From Stentor coeruleus (lineage: Eukaryota > Ciliophora > Heterotrichea > Heterotrichida > Stentoridae): a DNA stretch of 29,202 bases. Every line of letters begins with the position of its first letter. The first letter of the stretch is position 1. The stretch spans positions 1 through 29,202 of the forward strand of contig MPUH01000926.1 of NCBI GenBank assembly GCA_001970955.1, in the 5' to 3' direction. Both the position numbers and the translations under genes were made by a program. The notes under the pieces are model-generated. The model did not search any database. It saw nothing but the letters and a program-made list of their open reading frames with translations, and was not told the origin of the DNA. This document shows positions 20,001 to 27,770 of the stretch, in pieces.

Positions 20001-20084
20001 TCTATCTAAAGCAGCATTAAGATCAGAAACTTCAATGATATTTTTTGATGGAAAAGAGAAATACTGGGTTAAAAATAATTCCAT
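14001..20084 (-). CDS. Large BEACH-WD40 protein (2027 aa)
   Basis: A single 6.1-kb intronless frame. The N-terminal third is helical and armadillo-like. About residues 350-520 look like a concanavalin A/LamG-type beta domain (ELSIVLWVKIKKMCNECVVL, AGKIAGCIIFKNSLSESDIE). A long helical region follows. A PH-BEACH-like module (about 1330-1440) precedes the BEACH domain (about 1455-1740): YLLALNKYAGRSFNDISQYP, PVFPWVI, FGIYHYGQHYSNPGIVLYYF, FYFPYIF, LPEWAENSWDFI, and WIDLIFGYKQMGDQAESCYN. The last ~270 residues are degenerate WD40 blades (VTAGYLDKTVRMHSFEGEMV). This architecture is that of the NBEA/LRBA/WDFY3/LvsA group, which acts in vesicle traffic, lysosome-related organelles or autophagy. The exact orthology is uncertain. 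It starts at ATG 20084 in the context TATAATGGAA. Confidence 0.95.
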   Translation of the reverse strand: MELFLTQYFSFPSKNIIEVSDLNAALDRAIESNLKEDLENFCHSYIEYIKEFNTQLKISNPSCEKILAITVDKLNLPVKKFSFPSDILLTIYTFYQNSQRQESPFFLLLILQFFKQFDDFIFQAFFPIVESLAGIILRQQKEVFFQEKNISEFFRILLNIKDLNTSDPIQPNVKECKLFYLFLETLIKSSKSEAHFLSKILKKEAYRPFLDKILPNLIDSLILYYETSQSKPPALYPLLLDLSSYPSNQPKVIKSRYKILQAFSLKNLNYHHIPKITNIILHHFPTIHDQFWPSYKSILSKTLKTKISSSNIINLIDNIHNSQSKSRIKLLETIKNSLNPESPIENIIKKYWVFNVESSYILKQKDPIFICKNELSIVLWVKIKKMCNECVVLEIADGIQAKFIVKLLNKNVMVEGIGNKFIFQAGTKEKLVGEIWNFIGIRISFKKRARINIRINKKDEDCEIQGKTIVEGNFNNLSLGSSIDQSMKFAGKIAGCIIFKNSLSESDIEYLHSTPYISKFIIPCNLETNILKQIKQNIVFMIYPEDKTPYLPSENSTNTVLTSQYIPCIGNSLYNALITVNSIESLSTFEFRQEDLYSYLEICTILFSLPNASCLLTKHFTEKFTHHINTFKYIIDINKYYIKFINAICIQEIQKKILYYFCMQNHKLVNGNNGDIEDFDTLVKLFKKYHNLNSSNVLILANILKPLADTQIAHVLKHLIDDLLSKTTVVSIIIILLKAENFTMIEGILELIENSSFEGQCDSFLTVFLMILKYPLNNYTYTSALKIIYAELSCMMESHNKKNTDTAMEALKFIKERFTSFNALMSCLEYFGIKSQQYNSIVKREFFDIVLCKTRYLQDLDGFNKLISFLSENTEKLNSYVLRRDIFPQWLIDLYKISDNFAGKLAMFIFAHGNIALFSEKLIAFFYKIKDSPSSFDLYCDAFMQFLDNEQLEDVEFFVEFMRVLEFWDLSQVKLQRLSVVLAKMTNLGIENGTFNIMPSITNDPVYCPSRHGLRLILKFLIKLGQFQSLACVNCMRVILSSNNYFKSLATFAQEERKSSENTLSIYLFGVLCEFVYKKDRPFHEFFDVFVKNTDIFTKLMNFFSTIRNESIQYCANMIMSNNLRSTASVYLDKKSQEFFALSLEKAHFVLLQAKDSPLIEAIFSVDWIIHIHYVIVVLVVLPFKNIEIPKPKVKFLEQDNWTGNFNNKFEELLNAVTTESFEEEQRFVLNYLSTQARYYSKLRVYRKDESKRFIGGKYYVRNKSDKIFRWSLLKFTDKDFGFDLNASRLFHESILRSEAINEFDSRLYQSIYLLPSLTSHIPQEIASNNNFIKLDCEQIKITGSYFGSIKISKYYIEFECKGKLKNQQKYLGSALEFTKKRKKCLYTWSNNEILEILSRRFIHKNSAFEVFLKNGKSCFFNVFTDEAQSKAFSLLKQWKNVLIYDEIPLHLISEYTNNWSIGKISTLEYLLALNKYAGRSFNDISQYPVFPWVIKDFSSSEINVDNPKIYRDFAYSIGSQDANKRAQLKQKCSMLDEDFGIYHYGQHYSNPGIVLYYFIRLEPYTTQSKILQEGHFDNADRTFFSMQIAWESTQIGSGDTKELIPELFYFPYIFENINTISIGINQRFNRDSAKFILPEWAENSWDFIRKHRKCLESTYTNNNIHMWIDLIFGYKQMGDQAESCYNLFHPITYSTFYTKYIESYDIKEYPCVIDQAYHFGQTPQQIFKKPHPKRKFLNADTVFDIWKKKGKVEIRVLNYQKNANIINAVTGKNFVVIMICVGEELKLVKYDNFYKSVGKGKEVGVKGVKVSDFKKILMGLWNEFIVTAGYLDKTVRMHSFEGEMVYVLYYHPNPVQAIYVEKFLYTADISIVSWSKETDIYKKYFGHRKYIMNLCCSELFNIMVSSDIENKILIHAIDTCEILHSLSFPVMNIFISKLYFIVFIDVLEIKIYSFEGNLLWNILVDNPQNCLLNDFGDYLAFSKNHELVVCDLLESSFCVHPVENLRKFVLGDMDKIIVCFTQMLKI

Positions 20085-20621
20085 TATATTATAAGAACTT
20101 ATGTTTTTTAATTAGATATATTTTATGATGATTTTTTGGATTGTAATTTGTTAATAAAAGATGGGATGATGTGTTGAGATATGATTATGTATGGAAAATA
20201 TGTTGGGTAAATGTTTTTATTATGATTATGACAGTTGATGTGTTTTAGTTTATTATGTATTTGATAGATTATAATTGTTTATTGTGTATTGATTATAAGA
20301 TTTTAAAGGTTTTTATTAAGTTTTAAGTATTTATGATTTATAAGAGTGACTATTTGTATTGTATATTCATTAATACTTTTTTGAATCTTAGTTTTGTAAT
20401 GATATAGAAGTTTATATAAATGGTGTAATATAAATTATCATAGATATATTTTTAAAGTAACATAGAATAGATTAAAATCTTCATATAATTCGATAGTGTT
20501 ATCAAAACAATTTCATAAAGTTTTTAAACTATACTAAAAATTATTATTTAAGGATTTATATATAAAATTTTATGTTTTCTTTTAATCTTTATCATTGCAT
20601 TTCGATTAGACTTATTATTTT
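20085..20621. other. Intergenic, upstream region of the BEACH gene
   Basis: No gene seen. For about 250 nt from 20085 the + strand is G/T-rich and nearly C-free, so the BEACH coding strand is G-poor upstream of its start. Confidence 0.6.
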
Positions 20622-21011
20622 CTAATCTAAACAAGAAAGGATATTCCTGACAATTGGGTCTGAAGATGAAAGTCCAGGATTTCCATGTTTTATATAAAAC
20701 AATATACATGATATAGAGCGTTGACCGTGTTTGCTACACAAATGCCATTGATCAATAATGACTTTCATATCAAAAAAAATACTCATCTTTGGATTTGAAG
20801 ATAGATTACATAAAGTTCCGAGGATTGGGTCTTTTAAGTTAGGATTATCTTCTTGGAGTAATGATAAAAGCAAAGGGATTATTTGAAGTTCTAAAAGAAA
20901 TCCATGGTTATGCCAATCATAAGCAAAGTTTCCTATATGATTTATGATATCTGGGCTTTTTTTCTCTTGTATTGCTCGGACTAGCTGAGAGAGATACCTT
21001 TTTCTTTCCAT
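20622..21011 (-). CDS. ARMC7-like armadillo-repeat protein (129 aa)
   Basis: This is a complete frame from ATG (21009-21011) to TAG (20622-20624). The segment HIGNFAYDWHNHGFLLELQI followed by IPLLLSLLQEDNPNLKDPIL and GTLCNLSSNPK matches the hallmark of ARMC7 (NFAYD..N...L..LQ, then an L..N..L...G.LCNL helix pair). Armadillo repeats form a helical binding surface; in animals ARMC7 has been linked to spliceosome assembly. The protein is shorter than the vertebrate form (about 200 residues), with the C-terminal helices compact or lost (QRSISCILFYIKHGNPG...IVRNILSCLD). The family call rests on remembered motifs, and the low length makes orthology moderate rather than firm. Upstream DNA (21012-21130) has the G-poor coding-strand signature. 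Confidence 0.7.
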   Translation of the reverse strand: MERKRYLSQLVRAIQEKKSPDIINHIGNFAYDWHNHGFLLELQIIPLLLSLLQEDNPNLKDPILGTLCNLSSNPKMSIFFDMKVIIDQWHLCSKHGQRSISCILFYIKHGNPGLSSSDPIVRNILSCLD

Positions 21012-21524
21012 AAAAATATAATACTTGTTGTTTAGATAGTTTAATATGATAAAATAGGTAAAAGATAAGAAAATATGGTTTGATATAGGTGTGTATGAGT
21101 TTTGATATAAAAATTATAAAAATAAGCTAATAATGTGAAGGTATTATAATATTATAGCAAAACATATAAAGGGTTAAAGTGATTTTATCTTTTTTTACAT
21201 TAAAATTATGTTTTTTAATAACCCAAACAATTTCTTAATATAAAAGCCGGGGTATTTAAATGCATTTTATAATAAATTTACCTATATCTATATTCAATAT
21301 CCAATTTCCATTATACATTTTTTGCCGTTACATGTTTTTTTATCGATATCATTATAAAATTAAACCTATTTATAGCCTTACCTCAAACCTCCATAGCATT
21401 TTCCTATTTTTTTTTTACCAAACAAAACCTCAAAGACCAAAATATTTTTTACATCATCAAACTTGTATCTGCTCTTCATAAAAATCATATCTCAATAAAT
21501 TACTTTTTCTAATAAGCTTATAAA
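21012..21524. other. Divergent intergenic region
   Basis: This holds the 5' flanks of the ARMC7-like gene (-) and the channel gene (+). No gene is convincing: a short open frame at 21260-21481 follows the C-rich, G-poor upstream composition and looks spurious. The skew changes sign inside the region: G-containing, C-poor near 21012-21170, then C-containing, G-poor from about 21260 to 21524. That fits two back-to-back promoters. Confidence 0.6.
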
Positions 21525-23933
21525 ATGGAAGAAGCAATCGGGTCAAACCTCGGGATGATGGCTGAAGGGGAGCTTCGGCTAAGTAAAACAGCAGACTTTG
21601 ACATGAGCAACCTAAACGCAGCAGCCAAGCCAGCTGATCTTAAAAAAGCTCAGAAATACCGTAACGAAGCCTGTCTAAGAAAATACAACAACGGTACCTA
21701 CTCGCACTACTCCATCTGCGGGATGAATCTAAAAGAACTAGGAGAATATGGTGTAGGTCTTGAACTATACTTCAAACTTATAAAATACCTGGGCTTTATA
21801 TTCTTTATAATATCATGTATATCCATCTATCCAATCTACAACAATTCTAAAGGTTCAGGGTTAACAGCTGGAGATATAAGACAACGTTGGGATATATGGG
21901 CAATAAGTAATACAGATCAAGTTATTTATGAAACAGATTTCGATGATAATGAAAAAACCTTAGCTGGGCTTTTTATAAGTGATGCGATTTATACAGGGAT
22001 TTTTATTTTGTTTATAATTGTTTTTCAAGTATTATCAAGTAGGACTATTTCTCAGAATTTTAGATTTAATGTTACTCTTGCTGATTTTGCTGTTGAAGTT
22101 AAAGGACTACCTAAGGAAGGTGTTGATAAACAGGAGGTTGTGGAACATTTTAAACAGTTTGGTAGTGTTATTGAAGTTTATTTGGCTAGATCGTATAATG
22201 GGGTACTTGCTGCGTATAAAGAAAGGGCGAGTTTAAGTTATGAACTTGCGTATTTGAGGCTGCTTGAGAGTAGAGGGGAGAGGGATGCTAAGAAAATAGA
22301 GAAAATTATTAAGAAAATGAAGAAATTTGATGAGAAAATTGAGGAGAATGAGAAAAATAGTGATAAAAATAATGATGAACTCCCTGTGATTAAAGGCTTT
22401 GTTGTTTTTGGACATATTAATGAGAAAAAAAATTGTGTTGCGGCTTATGATAAAGATAAAGGCTGTTGTAAAAGACTTAATAGACAAAAAGCTAACCTGA
22501 AATTTCGCGGTACTTTTCCTTTAAAAGTTCAATATACTGCCGCACCAACGAATATTTTATTTGAAAACCTTGAAATAAGCAAATGCTCCAGGTTTGCCAG
22601 AAAAATAGTTTCTTTAATAGCTGCAGGGATAGCTTTAATAGCATCAATAGCTATGATATATGCTTTGAAAATGTACCAAGATAAACTACCATCAAAAAAT
22701 GATTGTATTAATATTGATTCATCTGTTTCATTTAATGAAGCTCAGAGTTTATATACATCAGATAACGATAGTTACTGTTATTGTAAAAAACAAAGCATTT
22801 CTGATATAGTTAACGATTCTGATATGTTTAATTATTGTTCGTATTTTTTTGAAAAAATATCAATCTCAGTAACTTTACGTGTTTCTGTAAGTATCGGTGT
22901 CATATTCGTGAATTTTTTCTTAAAAATAATCTTCAGGATTTTAACCCGTTTTGAAAGGGTTTCCAACAAAAGTGCAGAACAACTAAAACTCATGAGCAAA
23001 GTTTTTCTAGCAACTTTTATCAATACCGCTCTAGTAATACTAGCTGTAAATGCTGATTTTTCTGAATTAAGGACCTATGACTGGTTACCAAAATTTATTT
23101 TCAATTCAGATTTCGAAGATTTTTCAAGACAATGGTATGTACAAGTTGGTTCAACAATAGTCTCAACTATGTTAATAACAATTTTCAGTCCTCATTGTAT
23201 ATTGTTATTAACTTTTTATCCTTTAGGTTTATGTAAACGTCATTGTTGTACTGGAAGGTATAAAGCCCAAAGAGAAGCAAATGAGAAATTTTCAGGTGCG
23301 GATTTTGATTTAGCCACAAGAAATTCCTTTGTCCTAAACGTAGTTTTTACATGTTTTTTATATTCAGGAGGTATGCCTATACTAAACATAATATGCTTTT
23401 TGACTATGTTTGTTTTATATTGGGTAGATAAATTTCTTATTCTACACCATTATAGTAAACCACCAATGTATAACCATTTAATGCATGAAAGAGTTCTCCA
23501 TTATTTACCTTTTGCTATAATATTCCATTGTGCATTTTCTCTTTATATGTATGGAGCTACTGATATTTTCCCTGTAAGTTTTGATAATGTTGGGAATTAT
23601 ACTATAAATAGTATTGGGGATAGAATATCACAAATTACAGGGTTTGTGAATATTATATTAGCTGGAGTTGCTTTAAGTACTTCATTTTGGGTGTTTTCAT
23701 ATGCAAAAATATTCACTTGTGTTATGAAAAGGAAAGTTACGGATATTAGTGAGGAAAAAAATGCTATTGGGGATATTAATCAGGAATTAGAATATATTGG
23801 GCAACATGGACTTGAGACTTATGATATTTTGCAGAATCCTAATTATAGGGATTTGATTTTGGCTATGAATGCTGCTGCTGAGAATGTTAAGAAGAATAGG
23901 GATGTTAGTAGGCTTACTGGGAATCCGACTTAA
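21525..23933 (+). CDS. CSC1/OSCA/TMEM63-like multi-pass membrane channel (802 aa)
   Basis: This is an intronless complete frame with about ten hydrophobic segments. The N-terminal ~80 residues are cytosolic and include a conserved-looking CGMNLKELGEYGVGLELYFK. TM1 is about 82-103 (LIKYLGFIFFIISCISIYPI) and TM2 about 148-170 (IYTGIFILFIIVFQVL). A large cytosolic domain lies at about 180-345 and starts LADFAVEVKGLPKEGVDKQE, an RRM-like loop with a Lys/Glu-rich helical insert, ending APTNILFENLEISKCSRFAR. That placement (loop between TM2 and TM3, ending P-x-x-I-x-x-x-N-L) is typical of CSC1/OSCA/TMEM63 channels. At least seven more membrane segments follow, from IVSLIAAGIALIASIAMIYA onward. Family members are mechanosensitive or osmosensitive cation channels. 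Assignment within the wider TMEM16/OSCA superfamily is moderately sure. Confidence 0.8.
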   Translation: MEEAIGSNLGMMAEGELRLSKTADFDMSNLNAAAKPADLKKAQKYRNEACLRKYNNGTYSHYSICGMNLKELGEYGVGLELYFKLIKYLGFIFFIISCISIYPIYNNSKGSGLTAGDIRQRWDIWAISNTDQVIYETDFDDNEKTLAGLFISDAIYTGIFILFIIVFQVLSSRTISQNFRFNVTLADFAVEVKGLPKEGVDKQEVVEHFKQFGSVIEVYLARSYNGVLAAYKERASLSYELAYLRLLESRGERDAKKIEKIIKKMKKFDEKIEENEKNSDKNNDELPVIKGFVVFGHINEKKNCVAAYDKDKGCCKRLNRQKANLKFRGTFPLKVQYTAAPTNILFENLEISKCSRFARKIVSLIAAGIALIASIAMIYALKMYQDKLPSKNDCINIDSSVSFNEAQSLYTSDNDSYCYCKKQSISDIVNDSDMFNYCSYFFEKISISVTLRVSVSIGVIFVNFFLKIIFRILTRFERVSNKSAEQLKLMSKVFLATFINTALVILAVNADFSELRTYDWLPKFIFNSDFEDFSRQWYVQVGSTIVSTMLITIFSPHCILLLTFYPLGLCKRHCCTGRYKAQREANEKFSGADFDLATRNSFVLNVVFTCFLYSGGMPILNIICFLTMFVLYWVDKFLILHHYSKPPMYNHLMHERVLHYLPFAIIFHCAFSLYMYGATDIFPVSFDNVGNYTINSIGDRISQITGFVNIILAGVALSTSFWVFSYAKIFTCVMKRKVTDISEEKNAIGDINQELEYIGQHGLETYDILQNPNYRDLILAMNAAAENVKKNRDVSRLTGNPT

Positions 23934-24154
23934 TGATTTAGTAAAATTAGCTTTTTAATAGGATTGTGATGAGATGTGGAAGTGTAGGTTTTGATGAAGT
24001 GGATGGGGAAAGGATTTTTTGATTTCGATTTGGATTTGATTATATAAAAATTCAAATAATCATCATATCATAATACAGTGGCTAATAAAAAATTATGTTA
24101 AACTTAACTCTAAAGCATAAGCCAAAAATATATTATAATATAAGATAGCGGGGT

Positions 24155-24460
24155 TTATATTGAAATCCGTCCTTTAACTGCCTTAGTTTTCTTGCTTGGG
24201 AACAAATTTGTTATTTTTACTTGACAAAACTTCTGATTTATTGTTTTGTCGATCTTTACAGTAGATTGCTCACTTGGGAGAATATTCCTTGCTATAGGTG
24301 TTGTAAAAGATTTTTCGAATTTCTTCAACAGAGACGAGAACTCGTCAGAAACTTTGACTTTTTTCTTTGTTTCAAGAAAAGGGCCACGAAGTTTTTGGCG
24401 TAGTTTGAGGATTTCAGAAGAAATAGAAATTTTCAAACTTTGTTTGACATCAAGATACAT
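24155..24460 (-). CDS. Small unknown basic protein (101 aa)
   Basis: The frame runs from ATG (24458-24460) to TAA (24155-24157). The composition is coding-like: amphipathic and charged (MYLDVKQSLKISISSEILKL, KVSDEFSSLLKKFEKSF), ending in a basic tail (FPSKKTKAVKGRISI). No domain, signal peptide or membrane segment is seen. It converges with the channel gene, 221 nt apart. An overlapping plus-strand frame of similar length reads like a shadow. Being short, it could be part of a larger gene with an unseen exon; I found no 15-nt intron that extends it. Confidence 0.55.
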   Translation of the reverse strand: MYLDVKQSLKISISSEILKLRQKLRGPFLETKKKVKVSDEFSSLLKKFEKSFTTPIARNILPSEQSTVKIDKTINQKFCQVKITNLFPSKKTKAVKGRISI

Positions 24461-24812
24461 AATTATAATAGTTTTTAAATTAGATAAATAAAAAAATATG
24501 CTTTTATAGAGAGATAGATGTAAAATAAAACTCTAGGGAAATGATTAGGGATTAGAGAATCAACTTGAGAATAAAGATAACAATTACAATATAAAATGAA
24601 GATTTATTCCAAATTGATTCCTGAGGTATTTAATAAATAGTTAATAACCATCCTGTGATAAACAAAATTGCATTATCAAGAAAAGGTAACTGCACATATC
24701 TTGTAAAAAACCTTGATGGTATTTGTTAGTCATACTTATATCGATATTCTTGACACAATGCTCATAGTAAACATTATAAGAATTCCTAAAAACTATAATT
24801 AAGTGATATATA
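24461..24812. other. AT-rich intergenic stretch
   Basis: No gene or RNA gene seen between the small unknown gene and the dispersed repeat copy. Confidence 0.6.
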
Positions 24813-24955
24813 CTACTTCAAATAACAAAAATCATTTCAATCTACTAATTTTTCTAACAAAATAACATAAATGAATTTATATAACCTAGAAAGCGCATGT
24901 CCCAACAAATCCCAATAATAGGCTAACTCACAATAAAACCATATATGTGGTAAAA
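24813..24955 (+). repeat. Dispersed repeat, copy A (~145 nt)
   Basis: This stretch aligns along its whole length with 28841-28987 in the same orientation, with most differences being single transitions and short indels. It begins ctacttcaaataacaaaaat and ends in an accatatatgt...gtaaaa block. Within it a TAAAT/ATTTA hairpin is possible in both copies. Composition is AT-rich without an open frame. It could be a small mobile element, an old duplication, or a non-coding RNA family. Confidence 0.8.
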
Positions 24956-25277
24956 GCTACTTTGCAAAGATCCAGCAAAAATTTTCCCTATCTCAATAAT
25001 ACCTCCTAGTTTTTCTGCTAAAAAATCAGATCAAATATTTAGTCGCCTTGCAAAACTGGAAAATATTTAATAAGATCTTCCCCAAAAAATCATGCTAATA
25101 ACGTAGACTTAACATATAAAAGTTTGCTTAAAGAGTCTATCAACGCCAAAAGCCTATTTTATGACAGCCTTAAATTGAAAAAAAAAAAAATCTAAAGCAA
25201 GTAAAATAAAACTGAATATATATCATGAATTACTAAGACAAAAATATGGGTTCATACAGCCAAGACTAAATAGATAA
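24954..25277 (+). pseudogene. Frame-broken coding remnant (or gene with two indel errors)
   Basis: Two frames give coding-like peptides in succession. 24954-25070 reads DPAKIFPISIIPPSFSAKKS and DQIFSRLAKLENI. A second frame reads RSSPKNHANNVDLTYKSLL and KESINAKSLFYDSLKLKKKK, open from 25043 to about 25192. Then the first frame resumes after a run of 13 A (25178-25190) as SKASKIKLNIYHELLRQKYG and FIQPRLNR, ending TAA 25275-25277. Two single-base indels would make one frame of about 107 codons. The stop sits 3 nt from the convergent helicase stop, the tight packing typical of real genes here. No ATG is seen upstream; the open part begins right at the end of repeat copy A. No family recognised. 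Confidence 0.45.
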
Positions 25278-25280
25278 AAA

Positions 25281-27387
25281 TTATTTACGGATTATCATTT
25301 TTGATTTTCCATGTACACTTCTTTTTTCTATTTTATGCTCTAGTTTTCTGGCCAGATCCATTTTCTTAGTCTTTTTGTGTTTGAGTTTCTTCTGATATTT
25401 CATCTTTTTGATTTTTTCTTTAAATTCTCTTGGGTCCTGCCTGAATTTGTTTTCACGACCTTTTCTCTCTACTTTTTTAACTATTTCAGGGTCTTCAGTT
25501 TCTCCAATTTTTTGTATGCGTTTTTTCGTCTCCTTTTTCCACTCTTTGTATAGTTTTTGCGATTTCTGATTAGTTTCGAATTTTGGTTTNCGATTTCTGA
25601 TTAGTTTCGAATTTTGGTTTGGATTTCTGCTCCTGAACATATTTTTTTTTCTTATTATCCCAGACCATTTTATCACGTTTTCTTAGAGCTAATTCATCGT
25701 CTAAAGGCATTTCTAGAGCTAGTTGTGAAAATTCTTTACCTTTTTCAAACACTTTTTTACCTTCATAACCTAAAAAGTCATCAGCACGGAAACTCTGCAT
25801 CTGTCCACGTTTAAGTTTGCCTGCTGATTGGCTTGACATATTTATGTTTTTAGTCATTTCTTCCATTTCTGCAATCTCCTCCTCATTTTCTGATTGAGGA
25901 ATTTCAGTTTTTTTCTCTTTTTTAAGCTGAAGCCGCTTAGATTTCATTTGCTCCGCCACATCATCTTTTCCTTGATACTTAGCATTAAGTTCTAAAATGT
26001 TGTAGATAGGGCGAAAATCTTTGATTTTCTTGGTAAAATCTTCAACAATTTTATCTTTGCTCTCATAATCAGGATGTAGCCCATAACTAAACTCTTTTGC
26101 CCTTTTCACACTTTCAAAAGAGGCACTTTCTCTCATCTTATGATACTTTTTTATAGCGTTTTTCACACTTTGCTGTCTTTTTTCTAATTCACTACAATCA
26201 ACTTGAGCTAAAACTCCTTTTATATCTTCCTTTATATCAGTTAGTAAGTCTTCTGGAATACTTCCTAAACTTTTCTCATCTCTGCCACCGATTTGCAAAA
26301 ATGTGTCAATTAGATAAGGGATGTCGGGGTTAGTAGCAATAACAAAGCATCTTCCTGATCTTCCTGCCCTTGCTGCTCTACCTGATCTATGTATGAATAA
26401 TTTAGGTGTTGCTGGAAAGTCATAGTGGATAACATTATCAAGGCTAGGAATATCAATTCCTCTTGCTGTAACATCAGAGGTTATTAAGAATTTCCTTTTT
26501 TTCTTTATAAAAGCATCAAGTGCCATTTTCCTTGCTTCTTCGTCCATTGCACCAAACAGCCCAACACAGCTGATTTTTAAAAGATTGAATAAAACTTCGA
26601 TATACTCAACATGATGCCTTGTTGAGACAAATATTATGCTTTGTTCATTATCTGGGATTCTTCTAACTAAGTGCACTAAAGCTGAATCTTTATCTTCACC
26701 TCGAACCATGTAAAAATCCATTTTGAGCTCTTCTGGTATCCGATACTCCTGATCTAATTTGATAAGTAAAGGTTGCGAAAGACCTGTTTTCGAAAACTCT
26801 GATAGTGAGTCAGGCAATGTGGCTGAAAAACACAAGGTTTGCCTTGAAGGGTTATCCATTGATCCTAAAATAATTTTCACTTGATCCATAAGACCCATTT
26901 CTACTAGTCTATCAGATTCATCAAGTACAGCAATTTCAGCTTTGCTTAGCGAGTACTTCAGTTCTACTATAAAATGCATTAGTCTTCCTGGTGTCGCTAT
27001 AATAATATCAGGGTTTTCAGCGAGTTTTGTGAATTCATGCTTAAGCCCATCTCCACCCACTAATAAAGCGATTTTTAAGTTCGAGAATTTCGATAACTCT
27101 GAAGCAAAGCGAACTGTTTGTGTAGCCAATTCACGAGTTGGGGATATGACTACAGCACGAGCTCCTACTATACTTGAATGCTCTTTAAGACGCTGGATAA
27201 TTGGAATTAGAAATGCTCCAGTTTTCCCTGAGCCAGTTTTGGCCACTGCAATGATATCACTACCTGATAAAATTGCTGGGATTGATTTCCTTTGGATCGG
27301 CGTTGGAAGGTTGTAACCCTTGCTCTTGATCCCTTTGTAGAGATAAGGCTCAAGGCCCATACTTTCAAAGCTGATCCCTTTGACCAT
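25281..27387 (-). CDS. DBP10/DDX54-like DEAD-box RNA helicase, broken by an assembly duplication (about 691 aa when collapsed)
   Basis: Starts at ATG 27385-27387. It has the Q motif (F7, GYNLPTPIQ), motif I AKTGSGKT (49-56), Ia PTRELA, TPGR, motif II DESD (156-159) in place of DEAD, motif III SAT (188-190), and motif VI HRSGRAARAGRSGR. The C-terminal half is charged and contains a DBP10-type region (KMVWDNKKKKYVQEQK, LYKEWKKETKKRIQKIGETE) and a very basic tail to TAA 25281-25283. DBP10/DDX54 acts in the nucleolus in 60S ribosomal subunit assembly. A 30-nt duplication plus an N (25560-25620) adds 31 bases, so the uncorrected frame stops early at about 25570. Removing 31 bases reconnects the two frames exactly (2076 nt, 692 codons). 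Confidence 0.92.
25560..25620. repeat. Exact 30-nt direct duplication around one N inside the helicase CDS
   Basis: Bases 25560-25589 and 25591-25620 are identical, separated by N at 25590. Collapsing the two copies and the N restores the reading frame of the DEAD-box gene, which is strong evidence that this is an unmerged contig overlap rather than biology. Confidence 0.93.
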
Positions 27388-27770
27388 TTTTTAGATGATT
27401 TGAAAGTAGTACTCAATACACTAAGCTTAATTTTAGTGAGGAGTTGAAGGACTTTATAATTTTTTAAGATTTTTCAATTCTACCTAAATTATATGCATTT
27501 AAAAAAAATAAGCTTAATTATTAGACTTGATTACTGAAAAGTGTGAATAAGCTTAAATTTCGTTGAAGAAAAGAAACAATTAATTTTAGTTTATTTTGAT
27601 TGCATCCAATGAATTCTGATTGTTATTCATTTAAACTTATATTTAGATATAAAATATTTATAATCATTAATTGTATTGTCTAATAAAAGATATCAAAGTA
27701 CTATTAATTTATCTAGCACCCATAGTAAAAGTGCATTTTTTAAAAGCAATTTCGGGTTTAATATATCTCA
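27388..27770. other. Divergent intergenic region between helicase and coiled-coil genes
   Basis: AT-rich, 383 nt, presumably carrying both promoters. No gene or clear motif seen. Confidence 0.6.

Noticed and set aside
21260-21481. 73-codon plus-strand frame upstream of the channel gene
   Set aside because: Lies in the G-poor upstream block where stops are rarer by composition; the peptide is low complexity.
21525-23933. Anoctamin (TMEM16) scramblase
   Set aside because: The large soluble domain sits between the second and third membrane segments and the pre-TM3 motif fits CSC1/OSCA/TMEM63 better; the superfamilies are related, so this is a preference, not proof.
24246-24491. 81-codon plus-strand frame overlapping the small gene at 24155-24460
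   Set aside because: The minus-strand frame has better coding character (charged, amphipathic) and a natural end; but as both are short, neither is certain.
25281-25676. Independent 131-residue basic protein
   Set aside because: It is the C-terminal part of the DEAD-box helicase, separated only by the N-containing duplication.
27207-27416. Alternative 69-codon minus-strand frame at the helicase 5' end
   Set aside because: Out of frame with the helicase motifs starting at 27387; a shadow.
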